This document shows, one piece after another, positions 1 through 10,693 of a DNA stretch of 64,000 nucleotides. The first letter of the stretch is position 1, and every line of letters starts with the position of its first letter. The stretch comes from Isoetes taiwanensis. Lineage: Eukaryota; Streptophyta; Lycopodiopsida; Isoetales; Isoetaceae. The notes under the pieces were generated by a model. It did no database searches. It was given only the letters and a program-made list of their open reading frames with translations, and was not told where the DNA came from. The stretch covers positions 1,798,001 through 1,862,000 of the forward strand of contig JAJEKV010000016.1 of the NCBI GenBank assembly GCA_021234155.1, given 5' to 3'. Both the position numbers and the translations under genes were made by a program.

Positions 1-561
1 GGCTCCGCATATAGAACATGGGAGAGGCATGCCGAAATGGAGAGTTTGAATTGATAAGCTTGTTGTCAAAGCTATGGAAAAAAGCAGTCTCGGGAGCAGC
101 TTGAAGGTATCATGAGAGATACTGATCTTTGGAGCTCGGTGGGTGTCCCTCCCATGCATACAAACTCTCCTAGGCAAGAGGCAATGGCTTTGAATGCCTT
201 CTCGGTCCAATCTGGCACTAAGATCTGAAAGGAAAGCCAGATAGGATAAAACAAAGCTTCTGGTTTATGAGGGTTAAAGCCTGCCCGCCACTTTTGGAGC
301 AGAATCTGGCCATTTGGACATGTGAGAATCCCTTTCTTGAAGAGAGTTGAGGCCTCTCTATTAGACTGAAGAGTAATGAGGAAGTATAGATTTCCAAGAG
401 GCTGAATACGAGGTAGGATTCTGCCCCGACAGATACGCTCTATGGTCTTCTTAAGCTCAGGTAAAGAGGGATTACCTCTTATTATTTTAGCAATCAAAGC
501 TTGATTATCAAGGTGGCGAATCCGGTTCGCCACCTCCGAATCTGAAGGGATCTGCCAGCCT

Positions 562-1153
562 AGATCTTCCTTCAAAGAGAAAGACATACTTCCTGTTGGT
601 GCTGGAGGCAGAACAATGGCCTCAAGATCTTCCTTCAAAGAGGGAGACATACTTCCCATTGGTGTTCCCATTGGTGCTGGAGGCAGAACAATGGCCTCAA
701 GCTCTTCCTCAGTGATGACTTTAAGGTGTGAAACTTCGTAAAGTTGCTATATTTTACCCTTTTTTAAAGTCTGGATTCGATGGTTTACTAGGATGCGTAC
801 GCTAAAGAACTTTATAATCGCCAAAGTTTAATAATATTGCATCCCAATTATAGTAAATTCGCCAAATTAATGGGCATTTTACAGTAAAAACCTCAATTTT
901 ATGGTAAAACATCCAATTCTACTAAATTCGTTTCTATAAAAATGTTGAAAAAATAGGAAACAATCGCCAACATTCCTATAGTTTAGAAGCAGCTAGAGGA
1001 TGATAAAGTCATCACTGCTCTTCCTTCAAAGAGGGAGACATACTTCCCATTGGTGTTCCCATTGGTGCTGGAGGCAGAACAATGGCCTCAAGATCTTCCT
1101 TCAAAGAGGGAGACATACTTCCCATTGGTGCTGGAGGCAGAGCAGCAGCCTCA
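562..1153 (-). repeat. Four-copy 63/75-bp in-frame tandem repeat
   Basis: Units at 562-624 (63 bp), 625-699 (75 bp), about 1017-1090 and 1091-1153 share AGATCTTCCTTCAAAGAG as a start and GGCAGAACAATGGCCTCA as an end. All are multiples of three or nearly so. On the minus strand they encode copies of a 21-25 residue unit around LPPAPMGSMSPSLKEDLEAI. The 12-bp length difference is an extra MGTP. The array is interrupted by the 710-1016 element. Confidence 0.9.
710..1016. mobile_element. hAT-like non-autonomous element (MITE), 307 bp
   Basis: The element starts CAGTGATGACTTTA and ends with the exact reverse complement, a 14-bp terminal inverted repeat. The flanks carry the direct repeat GCTCTTCCT at 701-709 and 1017-1025 (8 or 9 bp, since one base is ambiguous). 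Removing the element plus one copy restores an uninterrupted tandem-repeat junction. An 8-bp duplication with a CAGTG terminus is typical of hAT. A 9-bp duplication would suggest Mutator. The interior is AT-rich and has no coding capacity. Confidence 0.75.
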
Positions 1154-1156
1154 GCC

Positions 1157-2519
1157 ATGATAAACTTGGACAGATTAGTATGTTTCTAGCCAATAATACT
1201 CCTGGAGCCAAGAGCACTGGACTAGAAGAGATTGTGTAGGTAGAGCTTCCACGTTGCCAAAGATGAGCAGCCTTACCAATCTACGAACAAAGCTCGGATC
1301 AGATCCTCTGATGGCGAAACCACCAACACAAGAGAACTGGTCCAGGTAGAGATGCCTGCTGTCGATTATAGAGACCCACAAAATATCGATAGGCCCTTCA
1401 ATATATCCTCACGGATGTATTCAGGTGTTAATAAGAATGACAAAATTTCGGTGTATAATAGGGATTTGAACAGAGAGGACGATGGATCGGAAGAAAAGGA
1501 AGGGCTAACTCTTCGAGATCTGCGCAGACCTCATTCTTTAGACCTCATTCTTGGACCTCATTCTTGATCCTCATTCTTGAGACCTCATGTTTGCAATATG
1601 CATATCAACTACACTACATTTACAATAGCATGTACCACTTCATCACTCGACTAGGAATAAGCACTACGAATGTAGAGCTCTGAACAAAAGAAAATGTTTT
1701 ATCTTACTTCAGCCATGGAGATGATTCCAATTGGTGTCACATGTCTCGAATGCACAGTTCTCGCCAATGCATCCGGCTGCGAAGAGGGAATTCTTAGTAT
1801 GAAAGTCGCCACAACTACAAATTGGAGAAATGCTTTAGATCGATATATAAGTACTATATAGAAACTTGAATTTCAAATGCGGGGTCTTCACCACATCTCA
1901 TAACAAGAGATCTTGAAACCTACATAAATTGACCTTTATAGACAACGCATTCAACCAATTGAAACCGAAGCCGCAACTTTCGTAATCTAAGAACTCGTGT
2001 GCTTATGAAATTAAATTCATTTTCAGATATTTACAAAGGGGCTCGGGTTTGTTACCATAGCTCATTGCAACACCGCATAAAAAGTATTTCTTTGTATTGT
2101 CACATTAAAAGCATGACGTTATAGAATTCTAATAGGATGGAGAATTTTATCTCAAGAAATCGAATAGATCCCTCATTATGAATCTGAAGAGCCTGAAACA
2201 TGTGCCTATAATGGATCAACAATGTGCACCAGTAACATGTCCATCTTGCACCATGCTTTTAAGCTCTAAATTCATCGAATATGCCATTACAACATGGACT
2301 TTTGCCGAAAAGATCAATCCTTGGACAAGTGCAGGAGCTCCAGAAATTGATGCCTTCTCATTGAACAACTAACAAGCAATAGACCTTCTCATTGAATACA
2401 CTCGGAATCGCTCCAAGTATTCCATGGGCTCTGGCAAAGTTGCATCAAAGTGTTGTAGTTGGGCTGACCCACAATAGATTTCAAAAACACAGAAGATTCA
2501 GACCTGCACTCTAACTTAC
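1157..2519. other. Intergenic, no recognised gene
   Basis: Only short frames without recognisable domains. A short run of near-repeats (CCTCATTCTT, several times) lies at 1528-1585. No promoter or RNA gene could be supported. Confidence 0.5.
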
Positions 2520-2709
2520 CTGCAATGAGACGCCTCCTATAAATCCAGGGCATGCCGACGTCCTCGCATAGCCGCCAACGTGCCACCTCAGATTCGACTT
2601 CTGGAACTCCGGTTCCACCTTCGTCTCCATCATTCGGTTGATGTTCGTCCCATGGCAAAAAGCCATTTTCGACCCAAAAAAAGCAAACCCTACCCTCCAC
2701 CATCAACAA
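2520..2709 (-). CDS. Possible orphan exon, unrecognised
   Basis: On the minus strand an open frame runs into a strong splice-donor match (CATTGCAG|GTAAGT, boundary at 2520). Translated pieces include DEGGTGVPEVESEVARWRLC and EDVGMPWIYRRRLIAG. I do not recognise the family and found no partner exon. It is listed only because the donor is good and the composition looks coding. It may be a chance frame. Confidence 0.2.
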
Positions 2710-2825
2710 TATATGTATTTCTCTACTAATACCCTCTCTAAACCTTTGAAAATCTTATGTTACAAAATACTCATTCCACATTTTTTACACCTTATAGGTC
2801 TCAAGGGGAATTTGGAAGAAACTTA

Positions 2826-2938
2826 AGGGCATTGGAGGAATTAACTAAATCTTAAAGGTATTTGAATAATTTTTTAAAATTTTGGCGTTGGAGGAATTAA
2901 TCTAAATCTTAGGGGGTATTTGAACAATTTTAAAAATA
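2826..2938. repeat. 55-bp direct duplication
   Basis: TTGGAGGAATTAA(T)CTAAATCTTA followed by GGTATTTGAA(T/C)AATTTT occurs at about 2831-2880 and 2886-2938. The two copies are diverged and adjacent. Confidence 0.7.
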
Positions 2939-5627
2939 CAAAAGAAGTTTTGTCGCATGGCCAAGGCCGCATGCATTTGTTTTTCTTTGAGTTGTTTGAC
3001 ACCTTTGCCTAAGAGTATGAAGTTGTGGATTTTTGGGAGAGTTGAATAGAAATAAAGTAATGAAGCATTTATTAGCTATAAGGAAAAGGTGCATACATGG
3101 ATGAATGAAGTTGCCTCGTATAAGGCAAGGAAAGTGAAGTGGGTTATAATGAATCTAGGACGATTTTAAGCTAGCTATTTTGTTTAGCAAAGTGTTACAT
3201 TAAGTTGACTAATCAACAGGGCTGATTGTTCGAATAGCAATCTTTTGTCTTTGCCTATTCATGTAGACCGTTACATGGAATATTCGAGGAGTCCATGTTG
3301 GTTTTGGATTTCTCTACGGTACGTTCTTTGGATCCGTGATCTTAATCGTAGACATCTCATCCCGGTGTGGCCAAATATTTGCTCGACTGTTTCGATTTGA
3401 AGATGGATCGCATGCTTCTCGATTGAATCTGTTAATTTTGCTTGGTTTTCATAATGTTCTTTGTAGTTTCTACAATATAATGGTGCATTTTGATGGCTTC
3501 ATTAATTGAAGACACAAATTTTCGACTCTAGTGACAAGTCCCTAATACAATGATTTCTGATCTTTGCGGTTTTCTAAAAAGAGGTAAAACCGCTTTTTAT
3601 CTCTTATAAGAAGATGACGCCAAAAAAAATTTTATTTAGATTATATGGAACTTTTACCTTGAAAGTTTTATACGTTCCAATGTACAATTATTCTATGCAA
3701 AACTCCATGGCAAGATTCCGTGGCAATTATTTACGGTTGGATGCACCTCTTATAAAACCGTATTTGTCGATTGTTAAAACATTGGCTAGATGCACCTAAG
3801 ATCTATAACTACAACCTCATCAAATCAAGATGAACCATTCTGGTGTCTCCATTTATTGTTCACGACATTAGCTACGTTTATGAGGCATGTAAAAATATTT
3901 TTTGCCATATTTCATAAGCACATGGCATACGAAAAGTTTCCATGAGAGATTATATGCACTCTTATTTACGATAGTTTCATGTTCTCGAGTATACAATTAT
4001 TTCATGGCAAGATTCTATGGCACAATTATTCTATGGCAACACGGGGACTACTGAGATAAATCAAAGCTCGAAAATCTACAACTTTGAACATCTTTTAGGC
4101 TAGGGCATGTTTGCACGGCATCCGGAAAGTTTGCACTCATATTGTGTGGTAGGTTTTAATTTGACAGTAGGATGGTTTTAATTTGGGGCTAGGATGGCCG
4201 AAATTGGGCAAGTCTTGGTTTGAATCGGGTTTTCAACTCAATGCGATTGTGTATGTCTGTTAAATCTTTTTGGCTCCACATCCTATTAACCGGATGAGCA
4301 TTTCAATACTAATGCGAGAGAAGCTAGATTATGCAATAGGAAAGCCTAAATGGTCAAGCAAATTCTAAACGGAAAACACACAGTACCCAAGAGCAAGATT
4401 GCGAGATTGGACTGCTTAGATGAAGTATGGGATTCTAGCACGAAAATTTTCGCGTCTACTCTAAACCTCTAAACCAAAGCGTATTAGCTTCGGGGTAACA
4501 AATGAATGATTTGTTTTGTGGGTCATTGGGGCTATATCAGGGCGATGAGAGGGTCGATTGATGGAACCGGAGTCTTGGGAATAAGCCCATAATTGTATCC
4601 ATAGTCTTGATCCAATAGAGGATAGATTTTGCCATGCTTAGTAATCAAAGGGTACGAAGTTCGGGGTTCGGAGCCATAATCACCGGCTTAGCAACACCAT
4701 AATGGGGGTCTAGTATTCTCATGAAAAGTATTACCTTGGTTTTTTGCTCTAGGACGGACTCGGCCCTCTTCCCTACAGCTTAGGCATCTCTAAAAGTTTC
4801 ATGTTTTGGACTGCATAATTATTTCATACCAAGATTGCTCGCCGCGACAACTATTCTATGCTAAGCGTAGGGACTACACAAATAGGACAAAGGAGTCGGG
4901 TTGGTATAGCCCCACGAGATTTGATCTTCTTCGATATCATCTGAAGCGAACACGCACATAAGCTCAAAAAAAAAAAAGGTAGAACAGTACCGGTTCGGGG
5001 TATTCTCAATACCTAGATATGGTGACAGATAGAACAGCCTTACAAACTCAAATCTTGCAAAGAAAGGATGCATCGATCCGAGCCCTCCTTACTTTTCTAT
5101 TCATTCCAGTAGCTTCAACATTGTTTCGCATGATCTACGGGAGTTTGAAACACAAAGCATTGAAATCCAACCACGACTTGAAGCGCAACCCTTAAATTTA
5201 ACCCGGCACAACTTGTATTATCACTCTTCACAAACTCGAGTCTTCTAAACCTCGGCCATTTGCGCTTCTTGGTAGCTATAGATAGATTGGATGACCACCT
5301 CCTCCCCTTTAATACAAAGATAAAGGCCTCTCAGGATCATTCGAGAAGGCCCGGACATTCTGATTAGTTTCTAGAAAGCGCTTTAGCCTCTTACCTCTTT
5401 AGAATCTTCTAGTAGCTTCGTTCCACGCGCCATTGAAATATTTGCATTTTAATTAAGATTATAGAATATTCTAGAATTTGCCCCATTATAATTATATGTT
5501 AGAGATAATATACATTACACGTTGTCAAAACATAAAGGCATTTTATAATTTTTCCCTTTAGGTATATACCCAATAGCTCTTGGAGCTGGTGTAAGTCCAG
5601 CTTGTGTGAGTGAAGTACAGTCATGCT
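2939..5627. other. Intergenic with a dispersed three-copy repeat
   Basis: No gene seen. A ~55-65 bp sequence built around CAATTATTTCATGGCAAGAT and ATTCTATGGCAA occurs at about 3684-3735, 3992-4050 and 4814-4878, always in the same orientation. Copies 2 and 3 end in GGGACTAC. These look like fragments of one decayed repeat. The remainder is AT-rich with no supported feature. Confidence 0.5.
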
Positions 5628-5900
5628 CGGTCATAATATCTAGCTTAGAGGCGCCTCACATGTAGATGAAAAACGCATTCACATGAACGAAATTTGAGAC
5701 GGCGGCTTGGCGTTTGACCCGGTCGTCGACTCTTGGAGCAGTTCGGACCAAGCGGCGAGCGGCTTGGCGTCAAAGCAGGATTCTGCCGCTCACATGTGAG
5801 GCGTCTCTAGGGGAAGTTCTTCAGGGGCATCAGTTATCTACCAGTTTTGAAACTAGGTCATAATATCGAGCTAAGGGGAAGTTCTTCAGGGGCACCAGTT
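5628..5900. repeat. GC-rich foldback with flanking direct repeats
   Basis: CTTAGAGGCGCCTCACATGT (about 5651-5670) is repeated inverted at about 5791-5811 as ACATGTGAGGCGTCTCTAGG. The 120-bp interior is GC-rich and carries GCGGCTTGGCGT twice. GGTCATAATATC(T/G)AGCTTA near 5628 and 5862, and AGGGGAAGTTCTTCAGGGGC near 5811 and 5873, are direct repeats. Confidence 0.6.
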
Positions 5901-6412
5901 TTGAAATCACAAATGCTGTTTTGGGGACAGAGGTTCCGACTTCCGAGGTGGGGGACGGGTATTTTCTACAATTTAAGTCCCCAATTTTTAGACTGCGGTT
6001 ATAACATGTCCCCCAGTACAACGCTGATATGTCCTGTCCCATGTGACACTTCTGAAATTAACTGAACAATGTGACATCATGATTACCCTTGAAAATAAAA
6101 ATAATCCCTGCATCATCTTTATCTAGTTTTTTTACGTGTTACATACATGTATGCTTGACTAATGCGTAACCCCTCCAGATAGTGTAAAAAAGGTCAGTAA
6201 ACCTGAACTGGAGGTTTTCAATTTATTCGAATTAAAGCTTGACAAAAAAAGCATACAGATTACAGACTGAGGTACCATATTGGCTCCACCTTGCTACTTA
6301 CTATATTAATAATATCTATTTCAATGGAAGAGCTAATATACAATCACGAAGAACCAGTATGGTTAAGTCTAAAATCAAAACATTAGTGCTTCTACACAAA
6401 AAGAGCCATCCT
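5901..6412. other. Intergenic downstream of the AGPase relic
   Basis: No gene or repeat recognised. If the neighbouring minus-strand gene were transcribed, its 3' untranslated region would lie in the upper part of this stretch. Confidence 0.4.
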
Positions 6413-9400
6413 CTAGATCACCATCCCATGAGGCACCACTGCATCTTTAATTATTGTTACTATGCCACTTTTGATGAAGAACCCATCTGTTTCTCTTGCA
6501 GCTTCTTGAACATCATCCTTGTTGACGATCTGTACAGTAGAATTAATTCCATATAGAAATAACATATGTTTCAGCAACTGCCTTTTGGATGTTAAACAAA
6601 AATCTATCCTGCTGCATAATAACAATACTTTACCTTCACATCTTCTCCAATCCGTGCATTCTTATCAACTATAGCTCTTTTCACGACTGAGTTTTTGCCA
6701 ATACCAATAGGGATTCCACCCCCAGATAGAAAGCCCTCTCCTTTCTTCATCGGTCTATGATTGATGTCCAAGCCATTTAATAAAACAAACAAGTTGGCAA
6801 TAAGAAGACATTGTCTAAGTAAAGGAAGGAACTTACCTCATAGTAATCAGCACCCATAAGAAGAGCATCTTCAATTATAGCGCCCTCATCAATCCAAGAT
6901 CTCAATCCAACCACAGAATGGTGAATTTTACAATTCTATAGAAGAGGAAAGAACAATAATTAGAAACTCGAGATGGAGTTTCCACCTAATACTGTAAAGG
7001 TTAGTATTAGGTCATTAATTTGGTAAAAACCTTGATGACACAGCCTTCACCAATAGCGCTTTTGGGTTACATCTGCATCTAGCATTTTTGAAGGAGGTAA
7101 AAATCGTGCTTGAGTGTAGATTGGTGCAGATCTATCATAAAAGCTGTAAAACAGTAGTTCAACTTGTCAGTCAAATGAGAACTTTGGATAAGAAAAACAA
7201 GTTTCTCTGCTTCTCATGCTCACAAATAACAGCACCACATGATAATTTCTTATAGAAAAATCCTCCTTTCTTAAAACACATCTGATAAATCTCAGTATTA
7301 CTATAAACATGCGGAAATTTTTACTCAGGCAACCATGGCAAGGAGATAAAACAAATAGAGGTAAAACCAGCAAGTTCCAGGGATATCGAGCATCAGTTAT
7401 GAGATAATAAGATGATGGGAATACTTTGCACATGAAAGCATGAGGTGTCAATATTCCCGGAACCTAAGTCAATAATTGGTATGCAGAAAAGCGGTAATGC
7501 TCATAGATATTAGAATAGTAACATAACTTGATAATTCTATGCTCAGATTAACATTCCATTCCACCTTATGTCAACAATGAAAGGCCTAGGCATTGCATTG
7601 ACTGACTTCTAATTCCCCCTTACATCAACAACAAAAAGGCCAAGCATTGAATGACAGATCTTATGCTGCTAATATTTGCAGTAGTAATAGACTTGATCAA
7701 ATTACAGGGGATGCATATGCTGAAAATTATTACAGGCATGAGGATGAATATGGCTTCATCAAGGGAAGATTTCAAAACTTATTGCTTTCGGCAAAACATT
7801 GAATATACAAGAAGATTGCTAGATCATATTGTTGATTTTAGTATACATTTGGCATACCTGAAATCAGGAATAGGCTTCTTAGTAATGCCCAGGTTTGCAT
7901 TATAAAAGGCCTCTATTGTTCCAATATCTTCCCAATATCCGTCATACAGATAGGCTTGTACCTGTGAACAATAAATGTTACTAACTATTTAATTCAATAA
8001 ATCGCATGGCATCTAAAAAACATTACTCTCATGCCAATTTGAGTTGCACCAGGAATGACTTCACTCCCAAAGTCATTTGCCCCAGGAAACTCATGTGAAG
8101 AAGTTTTATCATGGCATCTTTGCTGACAACATATATACCCATACTTGCAATGTAAGGCATTTCCTTTGCTCTCTCTTCATCAAGTCCAAGAGCGGTTGTG
8201 TCCACCTTGCATCCAGAAGATAATGTCAATTTCAAGGTTAGAAAATGATCCAAAATTTTCAAATCTTAATCTTATCATTATTTCCAAACTGCCTTCTTTC
8301 AATAACTACTGTCTATTGTTAAAAGACTGAAGAGAGAATGAAGACAAGTTTTATGCATTCATACCGGCAAGATGACAAATAAAGTATAAATTCTACAAAC
8401 CAAGACATCACGTACCTTCATAGCCTTCAAAGCATTGCCTTTTTTGGTTTTCTCCATAAATTCAATTATCCTCCCTTCTGAATCTATCTTCATTAGACCA
8501 AACGCAGTTGCCCTCTTCTCATCCATGGGTAGTGATGCAACTGTGATATCAAGTTTGTTTCGATGAACTTGAATAAACTTTTGATAATCCATGCGGTATA
8601 AGTGATCCCCGCCAATATTAGAAACTCCATAACATTTTGTTCTTGAAGAGCCACAAATACTGTCTTACCATCTGCTGTTCCCTGTAGTGGAACAGTACTG
8701 ATGAGCATACTTCAAATTACTAGATAGAAAACATTAGGACTTTCCTAAGGATTTAAAGACTTTTGTGGAATAACAAATTATCTGGCAAGTATTAGTTTTC
8801 GGATTCCTGAGGTTAATGTTTATGCAGATGCCTTGAATTCATCAGTACCATTGAAATATGGTATGTTTTACGATAATAAAATGTATTAGGCATTCCATTA
8901 TTTGTAAAACAGTTACCAGGATTTAAATCATACATACTACAGAGATATGTTGAGTTTACCTGAAACCAATTGGGATTTTCAGGACTTTGCTGAGCAGCTA
9001 GAACTTCTACAAATCCCTCGTTCTTATAACCGCCCATGTTGCTGGAATAAGCCCTTGATAGATGCCTATTCAAGGAGGCTGAGTTGAATTGTGTAAGGAC
9101 ATATATTTTCCGGATGTTGCTGTTGATGCAGTTACTCACGGGAATGTCTATAAGGCGGTAATTTGCCCCAAGAGGTACAGCAGGTTTTGCCCGTTTCTTG
9201 GTCAGGGGGTATAACCGAGTTCCTGCTCCACCGCCTAAAATGATACCCAGGACACTCTGCGAAGGAAAAAATTTGTTATACCATCTACATAACATTGCAA
9301 ATAAATCAGATTTCTCATTGCATGTTTGACAAGATCATGCAGAACCAAAGGCATCAATCATGAACCTGACATTCACGCTGTTAAGCTCTGAAGCCCAACG

Positions 9401-9780
9401 ATATTTAAATCGTTTGATTTGGATTGCACGCGTAAAACACTAATACATGCAATGCCCCAAAAGATAATAACAAGCCAAGCAAAGAATGAGTCGGTACCGA
9501 TCCAGCATCGGATTTAAACATGCTTCCCCTTCCTTTCTCGAATCGAAACAGCTCTAGGCGTGACCACAAGCCTCTTCTCATTTTGGGTGTTCTTCGGACT
9601 TGTTGAACTGACGGTTTTATACAAATCCTTAAGCCCGGAGCCAGAAAAAAAGATTTACTTGCCCCCAAAGCTGTTCATGCTGCATCTCATAGATTGCCCA
9701 CACTCATATCTATCTGAAGGGGCCACGGAATGGCTTATTTTAGCAGAGTTAAGGGCACCGGAGACCAGACCTGTAGCCAT
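6413..9780 (-). pseudogene. APS1: ADP-glucose pyrophosphorylase small subunit, nine exons, frameshifted
   Basis: Relative of the chloroplast enzyme that makes ADP-glucose for starch. Exons, in transcription order: 9498-9780 (putative transit peptide, ATG at 9780), 8960-9256, 8416-8681, 8027-8205, 7858-7961, 7031-7143, 6837-6935, 6634-6754, 6413-6529. Every junction has GT and AG. The protein matches the family closely: nucleotide-binding [20 protein letters not shown], then [43 protein letters not shown], the tail GFFIKSGIVTIIKDAV and stop at 6413-6415. Reading needs about seven corrections. Exon 1 has +1 (or -2), exon 3 has -2, -1 and -1, exon 4 has -1, and exons 6 and 8 each have +1. Introns are retained, so it is not a processed copy. 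Either a young unprocessed pseudogene or a real gene with uncorrected assembly indels. Exon 1 is the least certain. Confidence 0.88.
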
Positions 9781-10433
9781 AGCTGAAAATTTAACCCCAG
9801 AAGGCAGATTTTTTCTGTAATGCAGCAAATACAGAACGACTTTGGTAGATTCAAAGCCGATCTTCGGAAACAAAGGCTGGAGGGCAAAGCCAGATGATAA
9901 AAAACGGCGTCCGATCGAAGGATCGATCGCCCAGATGGAACAATGGGCACCTTCCTCTTTGTTTCTCTCTACTCACGAGGACCAACCAGGTTTAGAAAGG
10001 GGCATTAGCATAATTAAGCAAGGTTAGGAACAGGGTTAAATGATTAGGCAATTTTGGAGTTTTTCCATTGATATTTGGACCACCATATGGGTGACGCGTG
10101 GCACAGAATGGTAGGTCCTACTGTTAAGCACGTCACGTGTATCATCTCAATCTGATCAACCAATGGGGTGGCATTACGTGTCAGTATTTGGTTCTGTGAG
10201 GATATTCTCTATGTTATTGAAGGGTATATTCTATCCCCAGATTCGGGTAACAAAAAGCCTTAATATCTACGGATGCCCAACAACCCCACCCCCAAAACCC
10301 ACCCAAAAAAAGGATTGAAACCCCAAGGTCCACGATTTTTGCCTTCTTCCTTTCCCATCTCAAAATATCGAACACATCAATTCCACTCCGAACATAATGT
10401 ATCACATTCTGCCAAAGTTGTAGTTCTCATAAC
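9781..10433. other. Intergenic upstream of the AGPase relic
   Basis: It would contain the promoter of the minus-strand AGPase gene. I see no convincing TATA box. A C-rich stretch at about 10273-10310 (CAACCCCACCCCCAAAACCC) is the only notable composition feature. Confidence 0.35.
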
Positions 10434-10570
10434 GTCAACTTGGAAAAATAATGTTCAAAAGCACATGATATTTTGCTGAAATTTCTCGATCCATGTGTTC
10501 TTTGCACCGTCAAATTATCAGATCAATAATGTCGACTTGAAAAAATGATGTTCAAAAGCACATCTGATCT
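10434..10570. repeat. Direct repeat, period about 97 bp
   Basis: GTCAACTTGGAAAAATAATG then TTCAAAAGCACAT at 10434-10466 recurs as GTCGACTTGAAAAAATGATG then TTCAAAAGCACAT at about 10530-10563. Confidence 0.7.
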
Positions 10571-10604
10571 AATATTCTTTGCACCTGTAATCTACGTAAT
10601 AGGT

Positions 10605-10693
10605 AAAGGCCAAGAGTAGGCCATTTCGCCTGGTACGGGCCTGGCGAAGCCCGTTAGGGGCGAACCAGGCGAAATAACCTGCTCTTGGCCTTT
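10605..10693. repeat. 89-bp hairpin element with nested inner hairpin
   Basis: Left arm 10605-10634 and right arm 10664-10693 pair almost fully (AAAGGCCAAGAG...ATTTCGCCTGGT). The 29-bp loop contains its own hairpin ACGGGC/GCCCGT. It stands out from AT-rich surroundings and looks like a small foldback MITE. Confidence 0.75.

Larger units (their letters stand above)
72..1156 (-). pseudogene. LINE ORF1-like (DUF4283-type) frame, interrupted
   Basis: Read on the minus strand, an ATG at 1156 opens a frame beginning MAEAAALPPAPMGSMSPSLK. It runs through a tandem peptide repeat and is cut by an inserted element (710-1016). It resumes and runs to a stop at 72. The part from 671 to 72 is 199 codons without a stop. 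Its middle (WRAGFNPHKPEALFYPIWLS, then a segment ending in AIASCLGEFVCM) resembles the DUF4283 domain of plant L1 ORF1 proteins, where a Trp-Pro-rich strand is followed by an AIASxLG helix. These RNA-binding proteins coat LINE transcripts. No reverse transcriptase lies next to it, so it is a fragment. The family call is inference from pattern. It could also be a host protein with a DUF4283 domain. Confidence 0.45.

Noticed and set aside
710-1016. Reading the inserted segment as a spliceosomal intron
   Set aside because: GT and AG can be found at the ends on the minus strand, but splicing there gives an immediate stop, while the TIR plus target-duplication model restores the repeat exactly.
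1000-1239. 79-codon plus-strand frame across the tandem repeat
   Set aside because: It is the complement of the better-supported minus-strand repeat frame and ends in unrelated sequence.
6413-9780. Processed (retroposed) AGPase pseudogene
   Set aside because: All eight introns with GT-AG borders are present, and no poly(A) or target duplication is seen.
10605-10693. tRNA or rho-independent terminator
   Set aside because: There is no cloverleaf with anticodon loop and no T run. This is eukaryotic DNA and a foldback repeat explains the symmetry.
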